Source: Pisolithus tinctorius (lineage: Eukaryota > Basidiomycota > Agaricomycetes > Boletales > Pisolithaceae). Taken from it: DNA of 41,073 bases. The notes beneath the pieces are model-generated. The model saw nothing but the letters and a program-made list of their open reading frames with translations, made no database searches and was not told the DNA's origin. Positions 10,299-21,847 of this stretch are shown one piece after another. A program made the translations under genes and the position numbers. How positions within the stretch are numbered: the first letter of the stretch is position 1; every line of letters begins with the position of its first letter. The DNA lies in NCBI GenBank assembly GCA_024663395.1, contig JANFAH010000172.1:1-41073 (forward strand). Reading direction: 5' to 3'.

Positions 10299-11669
10299 AT
10301 GTCTACCTTTGGGAAACTCAAGCGGGTTTTCACCAGTCAAAGCAGCCAAGCAGACTCTGTCAGCGCTCGATACGACGCACTTAGATCCGTAGACGTCCCC
10401 GTGACGGACGATGACTGTCGTTTCTGCCCAGACCCGTGCGATCAAGGTGAGCGGCGTTGTCCTCTCATTGTTTTTGTCCACCAACTCGCAGCAGACCATG
10501 ACGACTTCACTAAAATGAGTATCGACACGGAGACCGACTTGCTTGGGTCGGTGAAGCCATATAGACGCCAGGCAAGTCAAGCTTGTCCAGACAACTTCCA
10601 CGCCGAACTAACGGCCAAACAAGGTCGTTATTTCAACCGGAAAATCAGACTGGCACCAGGAAGTAACTGAAGCCGATGGCACCCTCGCAGCCTTCCTATG
10701 CAGTGTGAACGAGCGACGCTCTGCCAAATCCGATAACATAGGGAAATCTGCCCCCAAGGGCAACAAATCTCTTCCATCCGGCCTCTTCACGCAAGATACC
10801 AGCAACCGCCTTTCCATCCTCAACGGAAGCCACCACTCCCTGTCTTTACATCATGACTCCACCTCAAAACTCGAGACGGTCATTATTTTGCCCGATTACA
10901 AGGTCATTACAGACGTCCCCCGGTCTCTAGAAGGCGCGGAAACGCTGTGGAAAAGCGCAATAGATCCCGCTTACGGGAGGACCGGTTCCCCGGAGAGATC
11001 GGATACCCTCAAGTCGTGGGTTCTACCTTACTCATGCTTAATCTTGCTCTGTAAGCGTCCGCAGGGGCTGACCTCATCCCGTTTTTGAGCCAACTGCGGG
11101 CTAACTGAATATGTGCTAGGCTCGCACAAAAGGCGAGACAAGCGTTGCGCAATCGCAGCCCCAGTTCTTGAGAAGAGTGCGTCTCTTCCCCTGTGCTACC
11201 TGCATAGTTCCTGACAGAGGTTCCATCAAGCGTTTACACAGTCCCTCGAACGGGAAGGTTGGGAAGTGCACACTGACCTAGAAGACCTGTCTAATGAGCT
11301 AACACTGGAACATCTACTCGGCGTGGGCAACGCCGATGGTGCCGACCCGGAGACTGTGTATCAGTCACGGCTTACGGCTCTTCCCGGGCAACATAGAGCG
11401 CTCATACTACGCAATTCTCACATCGGTGGTCACAAGTTCGCGGGCAACGTCATCGTGAGTTTCTGCGTGGTCGTGTCCGATTCAAATTCTTTACATACAC
11501 GCAGATACACACGCCGGCAGGTGCTAGTGTGTGGTATGGACGAGTGACGGCCCACCACGTCGAGTCTATCGTCAGAAACACCATAATCGGCGGTCGCGTG
11601 CTCCCGCCCATACTTCGAGGTGGCCTAAATTTAGCAAGGCCAGGATGTGCGACGCTCTATGACTGGTGA
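10299..11669 (+). CDS. APD1: Apd1-like thioredoxin-like [2Fe-2S] protein (sucrase/ferredoxin family)
   Basis: Exons are 10299-10446, 10492-10571, 10624-11050, 11120-11176, 11231-11454 and 11505-11669, giving 366 residues. The N-terminal signature DDCRFCPDPCD precedes a short linker and LGSVKPYRRQVVISTGKSDW. The C-terminal thioredoxin-like ferredoxin domain has CSHKRRDKRC (Cys219, Cys228) and HIGGHKFAGN (His301, His305). These match the two-Cys, two-His cluster ligands described for yeast Apd1 and Aim32. The family is linked to redox-drug and copper/H2O2 tolerance in yeast; the reaction is not established. The second intron (10572-10623) has a GC donor in the context CAG|GCAAGT. All phases close. 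Confidence 0.9.
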
Positions 11670-12040
11670 CCTTCGCACTCGTACAGTGCATCTTCCAGGC
11701 AAGCTGTCTTGGGGAAAGGTGTGCCACTACTACATGTGACGTATGTACACAATATGTTCCACACTGCAGAACATACACACTGAGGGAGAAATAAATTGTT
11801 AAAAAGAGGTGACATAGCAACAACAGCAGGATTTCTGTGAAAAGCAAGAATGAGTATTAAGAGGAAGCATGTATGCTCCATAAAAGGTGTGACCCTTAAA
11901 GAAAGAAAGCAAACCATATGCAAATGTGAAGAGGGAAACAGTTGTGCAATGCAAGCATGACAATATGAACACGCAGTCGCCATTCCCTTGAGGTCCATAA
12001 AGAAGATAACTTGTGGAAGAACGAGAGCACCTGAACGCGA
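11670..12040. other. 371 bp convergent intergenic region
   Basis: Between the 3' ends of APD1 and SCH9. It is A-rich on the plus strand (ACATA and AAAGAAAG tracts), consistent with 3' untranslated regions and poly(A) signals of both genes. I see nothing else in it. Confidence 0.4.
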
Positions 12041-14866
12041 TTAGTCTGCGATGCCGTCCTCAAGCCTCCTCCGGCTGGAATACCGCCCAACAAAACTCTC
12101 ATCCTCATACTCGTCTTCCGTTGTCGGCTCATTCACCCCTTCGTCATCTTCGCTCTCGTCGTCATCCTCCCGCGAGAATCCTGCCGGCACAACAAAACTC
12201 TCTCCCCCCGAATACGTGAATCCACGGAAGTTCTCCTGTACGCTACTCGTGAGGGGTGTACCCGCCACGTCAGGATGCTTGGCTTTCTTTATTTGAATGC
12301 CCTGACTACGCCCGTTCACTCCGTTCGGCTGCTCTAGGCGCTCGCAACCAAGAGGCCCGTTGGGTGTGTGAGGGGGCTGAACACCAGATACGGTGTGCGT
12401 CCAGTCGTCGCTTGGGTCTTCCTCATCTGGACTGCGGTCTTCGTCAGTGTCAATCCCAAAGGTCCGTATATCTGCGGTCGTAAATTCGGGATCGAAATTT
12501 GACGTGGACTCGTCTGACTCAACGACAGGTTTGAAGGGTGGCGTTACTTGCTTCATTGAAAGAGCTTTCCAGTCAATGCTAGCAAAGAACGGATGTTCCT
12601 TGAGCTCTGCTGCATCGCGTTGTGCGCCCAGGCGATGCTTGGGATTCCTATTCAAAAGCTGAACAACATCCTATCTGTCACCGATTCACAAGAGAGAGAT
12701 TCACAAGTACTCACGCCTTTGACAAACAACTTCCCCTCCTCACTGATAACGTTTCGTGGGAACCTTATCTTGCCGAAACATATATTCTTGTACATTTGCT
12801 GCGTGTCTTCGGCATAAAATGGACTCCATCCACAACACATTTCGAATAAGAGGACGCCCAGTGACCAAAAATCAACCAGTTTGCTATATCCATGTTCGTC
12901 CAATAGCACTTCGGGAGCAAGGTACTCCGTCGTGCCGCAGAACGTGGTCGTAAGTTCTCCCGATCGCAGATCAGCCTTGGACAAGCCAAAATCGCAAAGC
13001 GCCACGTGTCCTGTAGCGTCTAGAAGGATGTTCTCCGGCTTGAGGTCCCGGTAGATAATGTTGTACTTGTGCAAGTGTTCCAGGGCCAGCACGAGCTCCG
13101 CGACATAGAATCGGGCCCGCTCTTCCGAAAAGCGCGTTTCCTTTTGAAGATGCCAAAAGAGTTCCCCACCACTCTTGAAGTCGGTGACGAGGTAGAGATC
13201 AGTGTCAGTCTGGAAGCTGAACTTGAGACCGACGAGGAATGGGGACTCTAATGACCGCTGCAAGATCTTGCGCTCGCCGATGGTGTGAGCGACCTCTTTC
13301 TTAGCGATGATTTCCTTCTTGGACAAAATCTTCATTGCGTATATACGTTTCGTGTCCCTTTTTCGGACTTGGAAGACCTTGCCGAAAGTTCCCCGGCCGA
13401 TGAGTTTTAGAAACTCGAAATCTCGTGGGATGAGCGCCCGTTTGGTCTATTGCGTCACAATGAGAGAATCATAAGCATTTCATCCACATCACTGATAACG
13501 TGTGCGAAGGGGAGATGCCGAACGTGGGATGGGTGGGAAAACAGGTCAGGGAAGGCACAGACTAACCTTGTATTGTTCGAAAGTGATCTGAACACGCATC
13601 TCTCCGGTAACTACCTCGTTCTCCAGTGGCAGAAGCCTTGATTAATGAAAACCCGATATGGTGGATGGGCGGAAGCACGAAGGGAGACGGAAAATGAGCG
13701 GAAATGAAGATGAAGAGAGGAAGTAAGATGACACCCACTTGTACCATTGGTCCACCGTGTGGTCATTCACAAGTACCGGTTTTATTTGTACGGTACCCAG
13801 GAAATGGTGGTCAGAGACACGGTCATAGACATTGAAGGTGACGACGGAGTCTTCGGAGGTGACATCGCTGGTGGAGCGATTGAGCTTAGAATAGGCTGCA
13901 GTGCTGATGAGCTTACAAAGAAACCTCGTGTTTCCAGACGGGATTGTGGGCGGAGAGACGCCCGAAAAGGCTCTGGGTGGGGTGGGGTTGGTTGGATGAT
14001 GACGATGGACCGGAGTGCAGGGACGAGGTTGGGGAAGATTCAGTACTCGACTTCCCAGCTGATCGCTGTGGGCCGATTGTGGCGACAGCGTTCGAAGAAG
14101 AGGTTCTCGATAAAGCTGTGGCAATCCCTTTGACTTCCTTATCCATCTCGTCGGTGGGATCGCGACTGACGAACTCGTTCTGTTCGAACTGGACTACAAC
14201 GTATGGTCTTGCATGAACGGATGTGACGCTGAGACCGCGCGCAGATATGAGTTTAACGTGAATCTGGCCCTTGGAGGTGACGGAGCCTCCCGAGGGCTGT
14301 GATGAGGGGGCTGATGAGGACGTCGTTCGTGCAGTCGAGGTGGTCGATGACGATGGAGTCTTGGGCTTATTTTCCATGGCATTTGACAACTGGGACTGTT
14401 TTTTGGTGCTGCGCATGGAAAGGTCTGGCACATGAAGGGAAAACTGAGGTGCAGGGATGGCAGCGGCAAAACCACCGGAAGGAGGCGTTAGGGGGCCTAG
14501 CGATGTGACATCGGCCTGGGCCGGACGGGACACCGAAGGAGTGCCTAGAAGATGGTGCTGGATGGAAGACGTCGATGGCCCCGGCGTCCGCTGGCCGTTG
14601 CTCGACGTCGCTGCCGGCGACGACGGTGTAGACATGGTGGTCGTTGGGATGGTGCTGGCGTTGGCTGGCATATCGAATGGGTTCGGCTGCTCTCGGCCAT
14701 CGGCGGAGGCCCGGGGGGTGAGCTGATCTAGCAAGGATGGCCAAAGCCTCATCATGGCTTTCGGTATGGGCAGGTAAGACGCGAGCGACGACGACGAGGC
14801 CTTGTCGGTGGCAGTGGCGATATTGTGGTGGTGGTGACTTGGCAGCGGTGGAGTCGCTGTTATCAT
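12041..14866 (-). CDS. SCH9: AGC-family Ser/Thr kinase Sch9 (C2 domain plus kinase)
   Basis: Exons (minus) are 14866-13917, 13867-13739, 13636-13567, 13446-12715 and 12670-12041, giving 836 residues. A disordered Ser/Thr/Pro N-terminus (1-200) precedes a C2 domain (about 201-385; IHVKLISARGLSV, NPVWKHEVSFDV, VVTFNVYDR). The kinase follows: glycine loop GRGTFGKV, catalytic lysine in YAMKIL (422), YRDLKPEN (Asp517), DFG (Asp535) and activation loop TTTFCGTTEYLAPE. The AGC tail includes the hydrophobic motif FRGFTY (Thr779), the TORC1 target site in yeast Sch9. About 55 acidic residues-rich positions follow this motif. Sch9 couples nutrient signals to ribosome production and growth. The start may lie further upstream (in-frame ATG at 14962). 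Confidence 0.92.
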
Positions 14867-15039
14867 GTCTGATATATGTATTTTCCCGCTCCAACAACAC
14901 AGGAGTCTCAGGGGGGAAAAAATAATCAAAAAACAGAAAAACAGGGTGCAGCTACCCCACACAAGATGTCCTGTTCAACGAGGCTCTCAGTACACGTAAA
15001 ACTCGCTTACGACCGCCTCCTGGTGTACGGTACTAGGAC

Positions 15040-15625
15040 CTAGTCATTACTCGCGACGGTCCCTCTCAAGTAGCTCCGAGTCCATCGCAGTAAGCCCATG
15101 CATCCCCCGACGAGAGTTCCGAGCACCACCGTCCGCCTTGCCGTCCGCCAGGGAAGCCGATCTGAACCCGACCCCCCACAAATTGCAGCTCCTCAGAGAC
15201 CGAGTGTGACCAGAAGAAACCTACTCACACACGCTCGAAAAAGCCAACGCTGTACCCACACCAGCCCCAAACTCCTTCGCTTCCGCCCACGGATGTCCAC
15301 ATCGCTCCAATCCATCTTCGATCCCCACCCAGACTGATGTCGCGACCCCAAGTCTCAGCGCGTCTGCCCCTCCATGTTTCAACCCTGCTGCCATTCGTCG
15401 GTAATTTTTTGTCTTGTTGTAAAGATACCATCCCCGGATAGTCGTCGGCGGTCGGTGTGCATTTTCTGCCAGGAACCTGAGCGCCGCCATCCGAGACCCT
15501 CGCACGGCTCCAATGATCGTCCCCACCGCCGCCGCAGAGACAGGCAGTATGAAGTAACGCGACTGGACAATTGGAGTCACATCGTAGGCGCCCCTTGTGC
15601 GTGCGTCGTCGTCGTCGGAAGTCAT
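15040..15625 (-). CDS. Tim17/Tim22/Tim23-like small membrane protein
   Basis: Exons (minus) are 15625-15229 and 15161-15040, giving 172 residues. Gly-rich hydrophobic helices are visible (YFILPVSAAAVGTIIGAVRG, GGADALRLGVATSVWVGIEDG shortened to LRLGVATSVWVG, VLGTLVGGCMGLL), with an acidic start MTSDDDD. The Gly spacing and length resemble Tim17-type mitochondrial membrane proteins, but I cannot verify the family signature, so the name is tentative. The second exon is fixed by frame: only the donor GTGAGT before 15229 joins it to give YRLPWRTARRTVVLG. An upstream in-frame ATG at 15718 exists. It lies 140 bp beyond the end of the acyl-CoA dehydrogenase gene, same strand. Confidence 0.62.
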
Positions 15626-15765
15626 GTGGGTTTGTGCAGTGGTCGTAGGTCGAGACCGGCAGTGGCGAATGTTCTCGACAATATACCACGTAAATGTCAC
15701 ATCATCCGTACAGTACATTTTACAGTACCAGAACGCGCTCCTATAGGCAAGTAGAAAGACGATTC

Positions 15766-17906
15766 CTACAAGCGAGATTTGATGCCCGCTTTCTCAAATA
15801 CAATCGCTTCTTTCTGCCTGAGCTCCTGAGCACGTTTCCGCAGTCCATTGGCACGTCGAAGCTCTCGCTGTCCCACTTGCTGTATGTGTACCTGAATATG
15901 AATAAAATGTAATGAAAACGCCTGAGCTCGCAGCCACAGGTGGCTTACCGCATCAGGACCCTGAAACACCGTCAATATGAAAGAATGGTCAGAGGAAGGA
16001 TCAATAAACCACCACATACATCGGCCATTCGAAGCGTCCGAAGCTGCGCGTACATATTAGCCAGTTCCTGGTCTTGACTTAATCCCTCAGCCCCAAATGC
16101 CTGCATCGCACGGTCGACAACCGTGCAGGCCATTTGGGGAACCACGAGCTTTGCAAATTAAATTGTCCAGCTACATTCCCCCCATTTCAAAACCAAGTGT
16201 TCGACCAACCTTGGCAATGCCAATTTCTTTCAACGCGCCTTTGGCTTTGTATTTGTCGATCTGAGATCACATTGTGCTCATTTTAAAAATGGATCTGGAA
16301 CTTTTGCAGAATCACTTACCTGGAGTGCTGCACTCAATACCAGCAATCGAGCACCCTCGATCTCGGCTCGGGACTTGGCTATTTCTGCCACGACAGTGCC
16401 TATCGTCGGTACACAGGTGACCAATTTAGTCCCCGGCTCGACGACGACGTGAAATGAATCGCACCGTGCTCGTACAAGTACTTTCCGAACGTTTTCCTCG
16501 TGGGATCGGTCACCCGCTGGATCATCAGGTCCAGAGCGTAGGAAGCTACACCTATGGAACGCATGCAGTGATGAATGCGTCCAGGCCTACCGACGCAAAG
16601 GTCTCGAGTCAGATTGGAAAGAGAAAGCAGGGTACTGACCCCAGTCGCCCTTGAATGATCTACGGCGAGCCCTTCAGCAAATACATACACGTCAACTAAA
16701 TCGAACCCACCTCGAATCCCTTCCCCCAGCCTAACACCAGATTCGAAAGCGGAACTCTCACATCATCGTAGATTATTTCGCAATGTCCTTCTGGAGCGTC
16801 GTCGTAGCCAAATACCTCCATAGGACGAACGATCCGCACCCCGGGAGTGTCTGCAGGCACGATCACGATGCTGTGCTGTTTGTAATTGTCCTGGTTGTCC
16901 GGGTCGCTTTTGCCCAAGACGAGATGAAGTCGTGTTCGGGGGTCCCCAGCACCCGATATCCACCTGCGTGATTTTCCAAAAAAAGAGAAGCATTGAATCA
17001 GAGGGGAGGCGTCCAAGGATGGCGTAAAGAGAACCGGGCAGACCATTTGTGTCCGTTGATGATAATATCGCTGCCTTCTCTACGAATAGTTGTTTTGATA
17101 TTCCGTGCATCGGAGGAAGATACTGAACGGCCGGAACGTGTCAGCTTGAACAACCCCCTGTTAAGAATCTGGTAGATGACTCAACCGAAGCGCTCAGTCA
17201 TGGCAAACGCAGAACGTATCTCGCCATTTAGGAGCGGGATCAGCCACTTCTTTTGCTGGTCAGGCGAACCGTACCGAGCGAGCACCTCTGTCAGCGATAG
17301 TCGGAATTGCGGTATGAAGAATATCAACTATGGTACGCACCCATGTTCCCCGTGTCCGGCGCAGAACAATTTACAACCTCGGAGGCTATATGTCCTCCCC
17401 GCCCAAGTATCTCAGCCATGACCGCATACTGCGACGTTGCTGCTTCGAATCACCAGACTCGCAGGATATACAAAGGGATCCCATACCTCAAGGTTGGACA
17501 ACGGTACGCCATGTTCAGGATAATGCGCCCTGCTCAGGAACAGGTTCCATAAGCCGAGTTTGCGCGCTTTCACCTTGAGTTCCTCGACCACAGGTATAAC
17601 CGTGTTCCATCGCTGGATAGGGTCTTTAGGGATCTGGGCGTGCGCTAACCGGACGGAGGGGTAAACATCGTCCTGCCAAGGTGGTAATCAACAGTTAGGG
17701 GAAATTGTGCGGGGAGCACGATATGAAGACGGTGTACCTGAAGAAAAGCGACGAGCTTTGCAAGGGTCTCCTTCCCGTATGGAGTGAACTTGTCCTCGAC
17801 CTGCACAGGGGAGGTTGACTGGTCCGCGTTACTGCGGCACGACGAGGATACGTACGAAATTCCACGAAGCTTCCGAAGTAAGCTCTACGACGGAGTGCTT
17901 GGCCAT
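15766..17906 (-). CDS. acyl-CoA dehydrogenase (ACAD10/11-like), 14 exons
   Basis: Exons (minus): 17906-17856, 17800-17738, 17672-17487, 17428-17341, 17287-17186, 17122-17044, 16963-16711, 16659-16640, 16586-16465, 16399-16320, 16260-16210, 16148-16020, 15960-15949, 15891-15766; 453 residues, all phases closing. Family motifs are AEILGR, FAMTE near residue 160, [56 protein letters not shown] and the ending [18 protein letters not shown]. This domain oxidises acyl-CoA at the alpha-beta bond using FAD. The ACAD10/11 branch prefers unusual (for example 4-hydroxy) acyl-CoAs; preference here is inferred. No targeting peptide is evident. Exons of 20 and 12 nt encode conserved motifs. The usual Pro-Ala after FAMTE is Arg-Phe. 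Confidence 0.9.
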
Positions 17907-18435
17907 GATGGGTGCTGCGGTGTCGCGTGGAGAGCAGTGTTAAGTGGTTGGCTGAGACGGCCATCATGCATCATCGCCGGCTATGCTTCCTGAATTACCG
18001 GAAACCCAATCACAGGGTGACAGGCAGGCAAGGTGCATCAATTGTTTCAAACGAGTAACTACGTAGGTTGGTAAGGTAACTGCGGAGCAACGAAAATGTG
18101 CGGCGGTACGTGAGTGGTGATACAAGCAATGTCTCGAAGGAAGGGTACAGCAGGAAAAAAAAGTTGCAGAGAGAACTGCGCATCCCACAAGGGATACGTC
18201 ACTAAGGACTAGTAAGAAAGTATTGAAAGGTCATTGAAGGCGAGAACGTAACACTACGAGGAACGCATTAGTGATGAATATCGAGAAGAAGACTGGTTGT
18301 AAGGTAAGTCCAAACCCCTCGGTGTGGATCTGCATATATGGATACAAGTGTTGTCTTAGGTGCAGTTGTGAGCCATACAGCCGCAGTTTGACACAGGGAG
18401 GTGAATTAAAAGCCCAGAGAAATCGGGCTAGATAT
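17907..18435. other. intergenic region upstream of the acyl-CoA dehydrogenase gene
   Basis: 529 bp between the start of the acyl-CoA dehydrogenase gene and the end of the Zn2Cys6 gene, both on the minus strand. It should hold the promoter of the former and terminator of the latter. I see no further gene or clear motif. Confidence 0.4.
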
Positions 18436-21400
18436 TCACCGATGGGACTCGGGCGGGGACTGCTGCTGTCCCTCGTGAAGTTCTGCTGAGTTCTCCATGA
18501 GTGTGAATGGCAAATCCGGGTCAAGGCCGAACGAACGTGCGTCGAACGTCTGCCATAATGAATCCTGATCCCCCACGAGAGAGTACCCATTCGAATTGTA
18601 GTTGCGGATATAGTCCAACCCGAGGAAAGGTAGTCCGGGTCCAGGGAATGAAGAAGTTGGGGGCGTAGTGGATAGGGTTGAATAACCCATGTCAGAACCA
18701 CCATACCATGACGGGCCCATGCCCTGATGTTCGTACGTTGCGTATGGCAATGAACTACCCTGGCTGGCAGATTGATACACGTCAGCGTTATGAGGTTCGC
18801 CAGAACCCACGTCCCATTGATGTGAGCTCGAAGACACCAGAGGACTTTGGTGCATCCCATAGTCATACGGCGAAGAAACGTGGAGTGGCGAAAGGGGTGC
18901 ACCTGGATAGCTGTAAGGCGATGCACCCATCATCCGAGGACTTCCGTCCTGGAGTTGTGATGCCTCTATTGCAGACGTTGAGGGTGAAGGTAGGTTAACC
19001 GAAGCAGGGGAACTATGAGGACTCGACTTAGCCCCCCCGGACTGCGGGCTCGAGTAGGCGTTTGGGTAGCACGCCAGACTGTTCGACCCCGCAAGACCCT
19101 CGCTCTCATCATGGCCCCGCTTGCGCGACGTCGAACGATTGCGCTGCGCTGCGGCCCATGAAATATCAGCAAGAATCATTAACGAGGGCGTGTCAGGCTT
19201 ACAGTCAACACGATATGGCGAGGACATCGGGGGGCGTCGGGTCGAGTTGGGATCCCGTGAGCGACTAATTCTCCTAGGCTTCGTCTTAATTGGACGACTG
19301 ACTGTCGGTACAGGCGCAGAAGATGAGACAACGAGAGATCGCCGGCGCTCGAGCATTGCGGGGGAGACATTCTGCGCGATAGCTACCTCCTGAGCTCGTC
19401 GATCTTCACCATTGGCCTTCCTCATAGCATCGTCGGCAATATTTGTCAGTTCTGTAAGCAATTCCTTGCATTTGCGGGCACCGGGCCAATGTCCTTCCCA
19501 GGATTCTATTGTAGGGAGACAAGTCTTTGCTTCCTCCATTGCCGCTGCCGCGGCCGTTGTGTCGGGAGCGTGCATGGCATATAGAAGGATGATGACAGCT
19601 GAACTGAAGAGGTGTTGGGTGAAAAAAGCGAGATGGTGAGAAAGAGGAACGGCATTGTTAAACGACGGGGCAAGCCGGATGCAAGAGCGTGCTGACGATA
19701 CGGCTTTAGCGACGGAATGGGGTGCTATTGATTGATCTTGATCCCGTTTGACAGGCAGGAAATTGCGGTGGAGGGTCGTGAGCACAGAATAGTAATGGCT
19801 ACACAAGACAGCCGTCATAGAAACATGTTTCTCCGTGGGGGCTTCGTTCTTGAATGCAACGGGTAACTCTTGACACCACTTGCTAAGTTCAAGGTCGAGA
19901 GTCTCAACCGACCGCTGCAGTTCCGCCCGCGTTTCCGGTTCCAGACCTTCCTTACAATTGTCGATCGAATACACTTGTCGGAGAACTCTACCAGCTATCT
20001 GGTAGAGGGTCGCAAGAGCTATGGTGCCTGACACGAGTGTCGGATGTTTCTGAGACACGTTAACTCCGCTAAAATATTCCGGCAGACATTCATCGTCAAC
20101 GTCAACAGGAAGTTCGACATCGCAGTCGGAGTCCTCGACGCCCAGGGGTCTGCCCAATGCGAGGGCAAGCATGCGATCTAGACAATAAACGATCCACCAT
20201 ATCTTGCGGCGGGTCTCTTTGTCGACAGCTGGAATTAAAAGACGTCGAGGGGAGCGCTAGGAGACACGTCAATAACGAAATGGAAAGATATATGTGGCGT
20301 CTTACGTGTAAACCGAGGTCTTGTGCAGTACGTACCGCCTGACCAACAAGGATCCAAGCTTGTGGCAGACAGTTAATGGAGCACAAAAAGGAAGACATGA
20401 GAATGAAGCTTTGGACGTGGGAGATTTGAATCGAATTGTGGCTAATGTAGTGCAAAACCAACGCCCTAGTACATAACAAGTGTAAGTTTTACTAGACCTA
20501 CCACTTACTAGGGGAAGTTAATCTCACCTTTCATAATAGACCATACCCATGCCGCCATCATCGGGGTTGTCTGAGGATAACCGCGGGTCGTCAACCAGCT
20601 TGGCAGAGCATGCGAATACGGCAAAAACGACAGATGTAAAAGCCGCCTCAGTTCGGATAAAGTTAGTATCGCCCCGCCGCTGCATTAACTTCTTATATCG
20701 AGTCATGAAAGACGGTTTGTCGAGTACCGGCATCAAAAAATGCAAGCGCTGGAAGTACGCGTCGACCTACATGTCCGCGGAAATCAGAGGGGAACGTCAC
20801 TCCAAATCATAAAAAAGACTCGCCAGCTTATCGCATAAATCTTCTTCCGGATACTCTACCTCTTCAGGGCCGGGAAGGGCGTGTATTTTCCCAAAGAAGA
20901 CAGCTGCTGGGAAATACAGTTTATTTACGTTGGGGCCCGGTGCTTGTGGGTCATCTTCTGTCGGAGACACACGTTGAAGAGGGTTACTCGTAAGAGCACG
21001 GAAAGACTGGATGAGCGACATAGTTGAGGAACCGCCTATCCAACGCATGTGACCATGTTCGTCGAGAGCGAGTTGCCCAAACGATTCAGAGACATCGTCT
21101 TCCACCTTGATACCCGAAGATTCTGGGGAGGCACTGCTATCAGTGCGGGTATCGGCGGCAACCTTAGATGAGAGTGCTTGCAGTACGGACTTCGCTTGTT
21201 GAGGATCCTCTTGGGAAATGCCAGTGGCAGAGGACTGTCCTGAGGCGGAAGGGAGATTTAGGGAAGGACCCAACTGCTCGAGGATGGGTGTTATCTGAGT
21301 GAACAGCGATTCCATGTGCAAGAGACGGGCTTCCAGCTCCTGTACATAACTACAGAAGGGGTAAGATGGAGAAGTGGAGGATTAAAAGGATGACCTACTG

Positions 21401-21847
21401 TCGACTCAAAGCCGCCCTATCCTTGGTCTGCAACCATGTGCACTGAGAGCCTGAGGATTGGCACTGAGCACAGGTGGGCTCACAACCGTCGCACTTGATC
21501 TTCTTGCGTCTACAACAGATGGGGTAAGTACAGTCGGTGAGAGACCCTGCTGAAGCGATGCGAAGAGTGAAGACTGACCTGCAGCTTTCACATGCCCGCC
21601 AAACTCTCCTACGCTGCAGTTGTATTGGTTTGGTACCAGCATCGGCGGGGAGGTTGTCTTCGTCGATGCGTTTCTTCTTTGACTGGTGTGTCATTGAATA
21701 ATAGTCGCCTTGGTGTACGATAAATCGAGTGTCGGGAGAGGCGTGCGCTCGCTGGGCCTGCGAGTGGCTTTGTTGTCGAATGACCTCGAGATATCGTCGG
21801 AGGGCAATCGGGTCGGCCCGATATAAGGGGTGACTCAGCGTGTCCAT
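18436..21847 (-). CDS. Zn2Cys6 fungal-specific transcription factor (XlnR-like architecture)
   Basis: Exons (minus): 21847-21579, 21509-21399, 21349-20824, 20766-20528, 20465-20306 and 20256-18436, giving 1041 residues. The binuclear cluster is CESCRRKKIKCDGCEPTCAQ onward, with Cys at 86, 89, 96, 103, 106 and 113 plus an extra Cys99. A coiled linker (YVQELEARLLHMESLF) follows. The middle homology region begins at KLVDAYFQRLHFLMPVLDKP and includes RTAQDLGLHR and RRKIWWIVYCLDRMLAL. The C-terminal 450 residues are Ser/Pro/Tyr-rich, a likely activation region. Such factors control metabolic genes in the nucleus; the target pathway is not readable. The intron at 20823-20767 uses a GC donor; it alone restores the conserved DKLVDAYFQRLH junction. 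Confidence 0.9.

Noticed and set aside
20767..20823. Frameshift or pseudogene in the Zn2Cys6 gene
   Set aside because: A GC donor at 20823 joins both exons in frame and restores the conserved junction, so no damage needs to be invoked.
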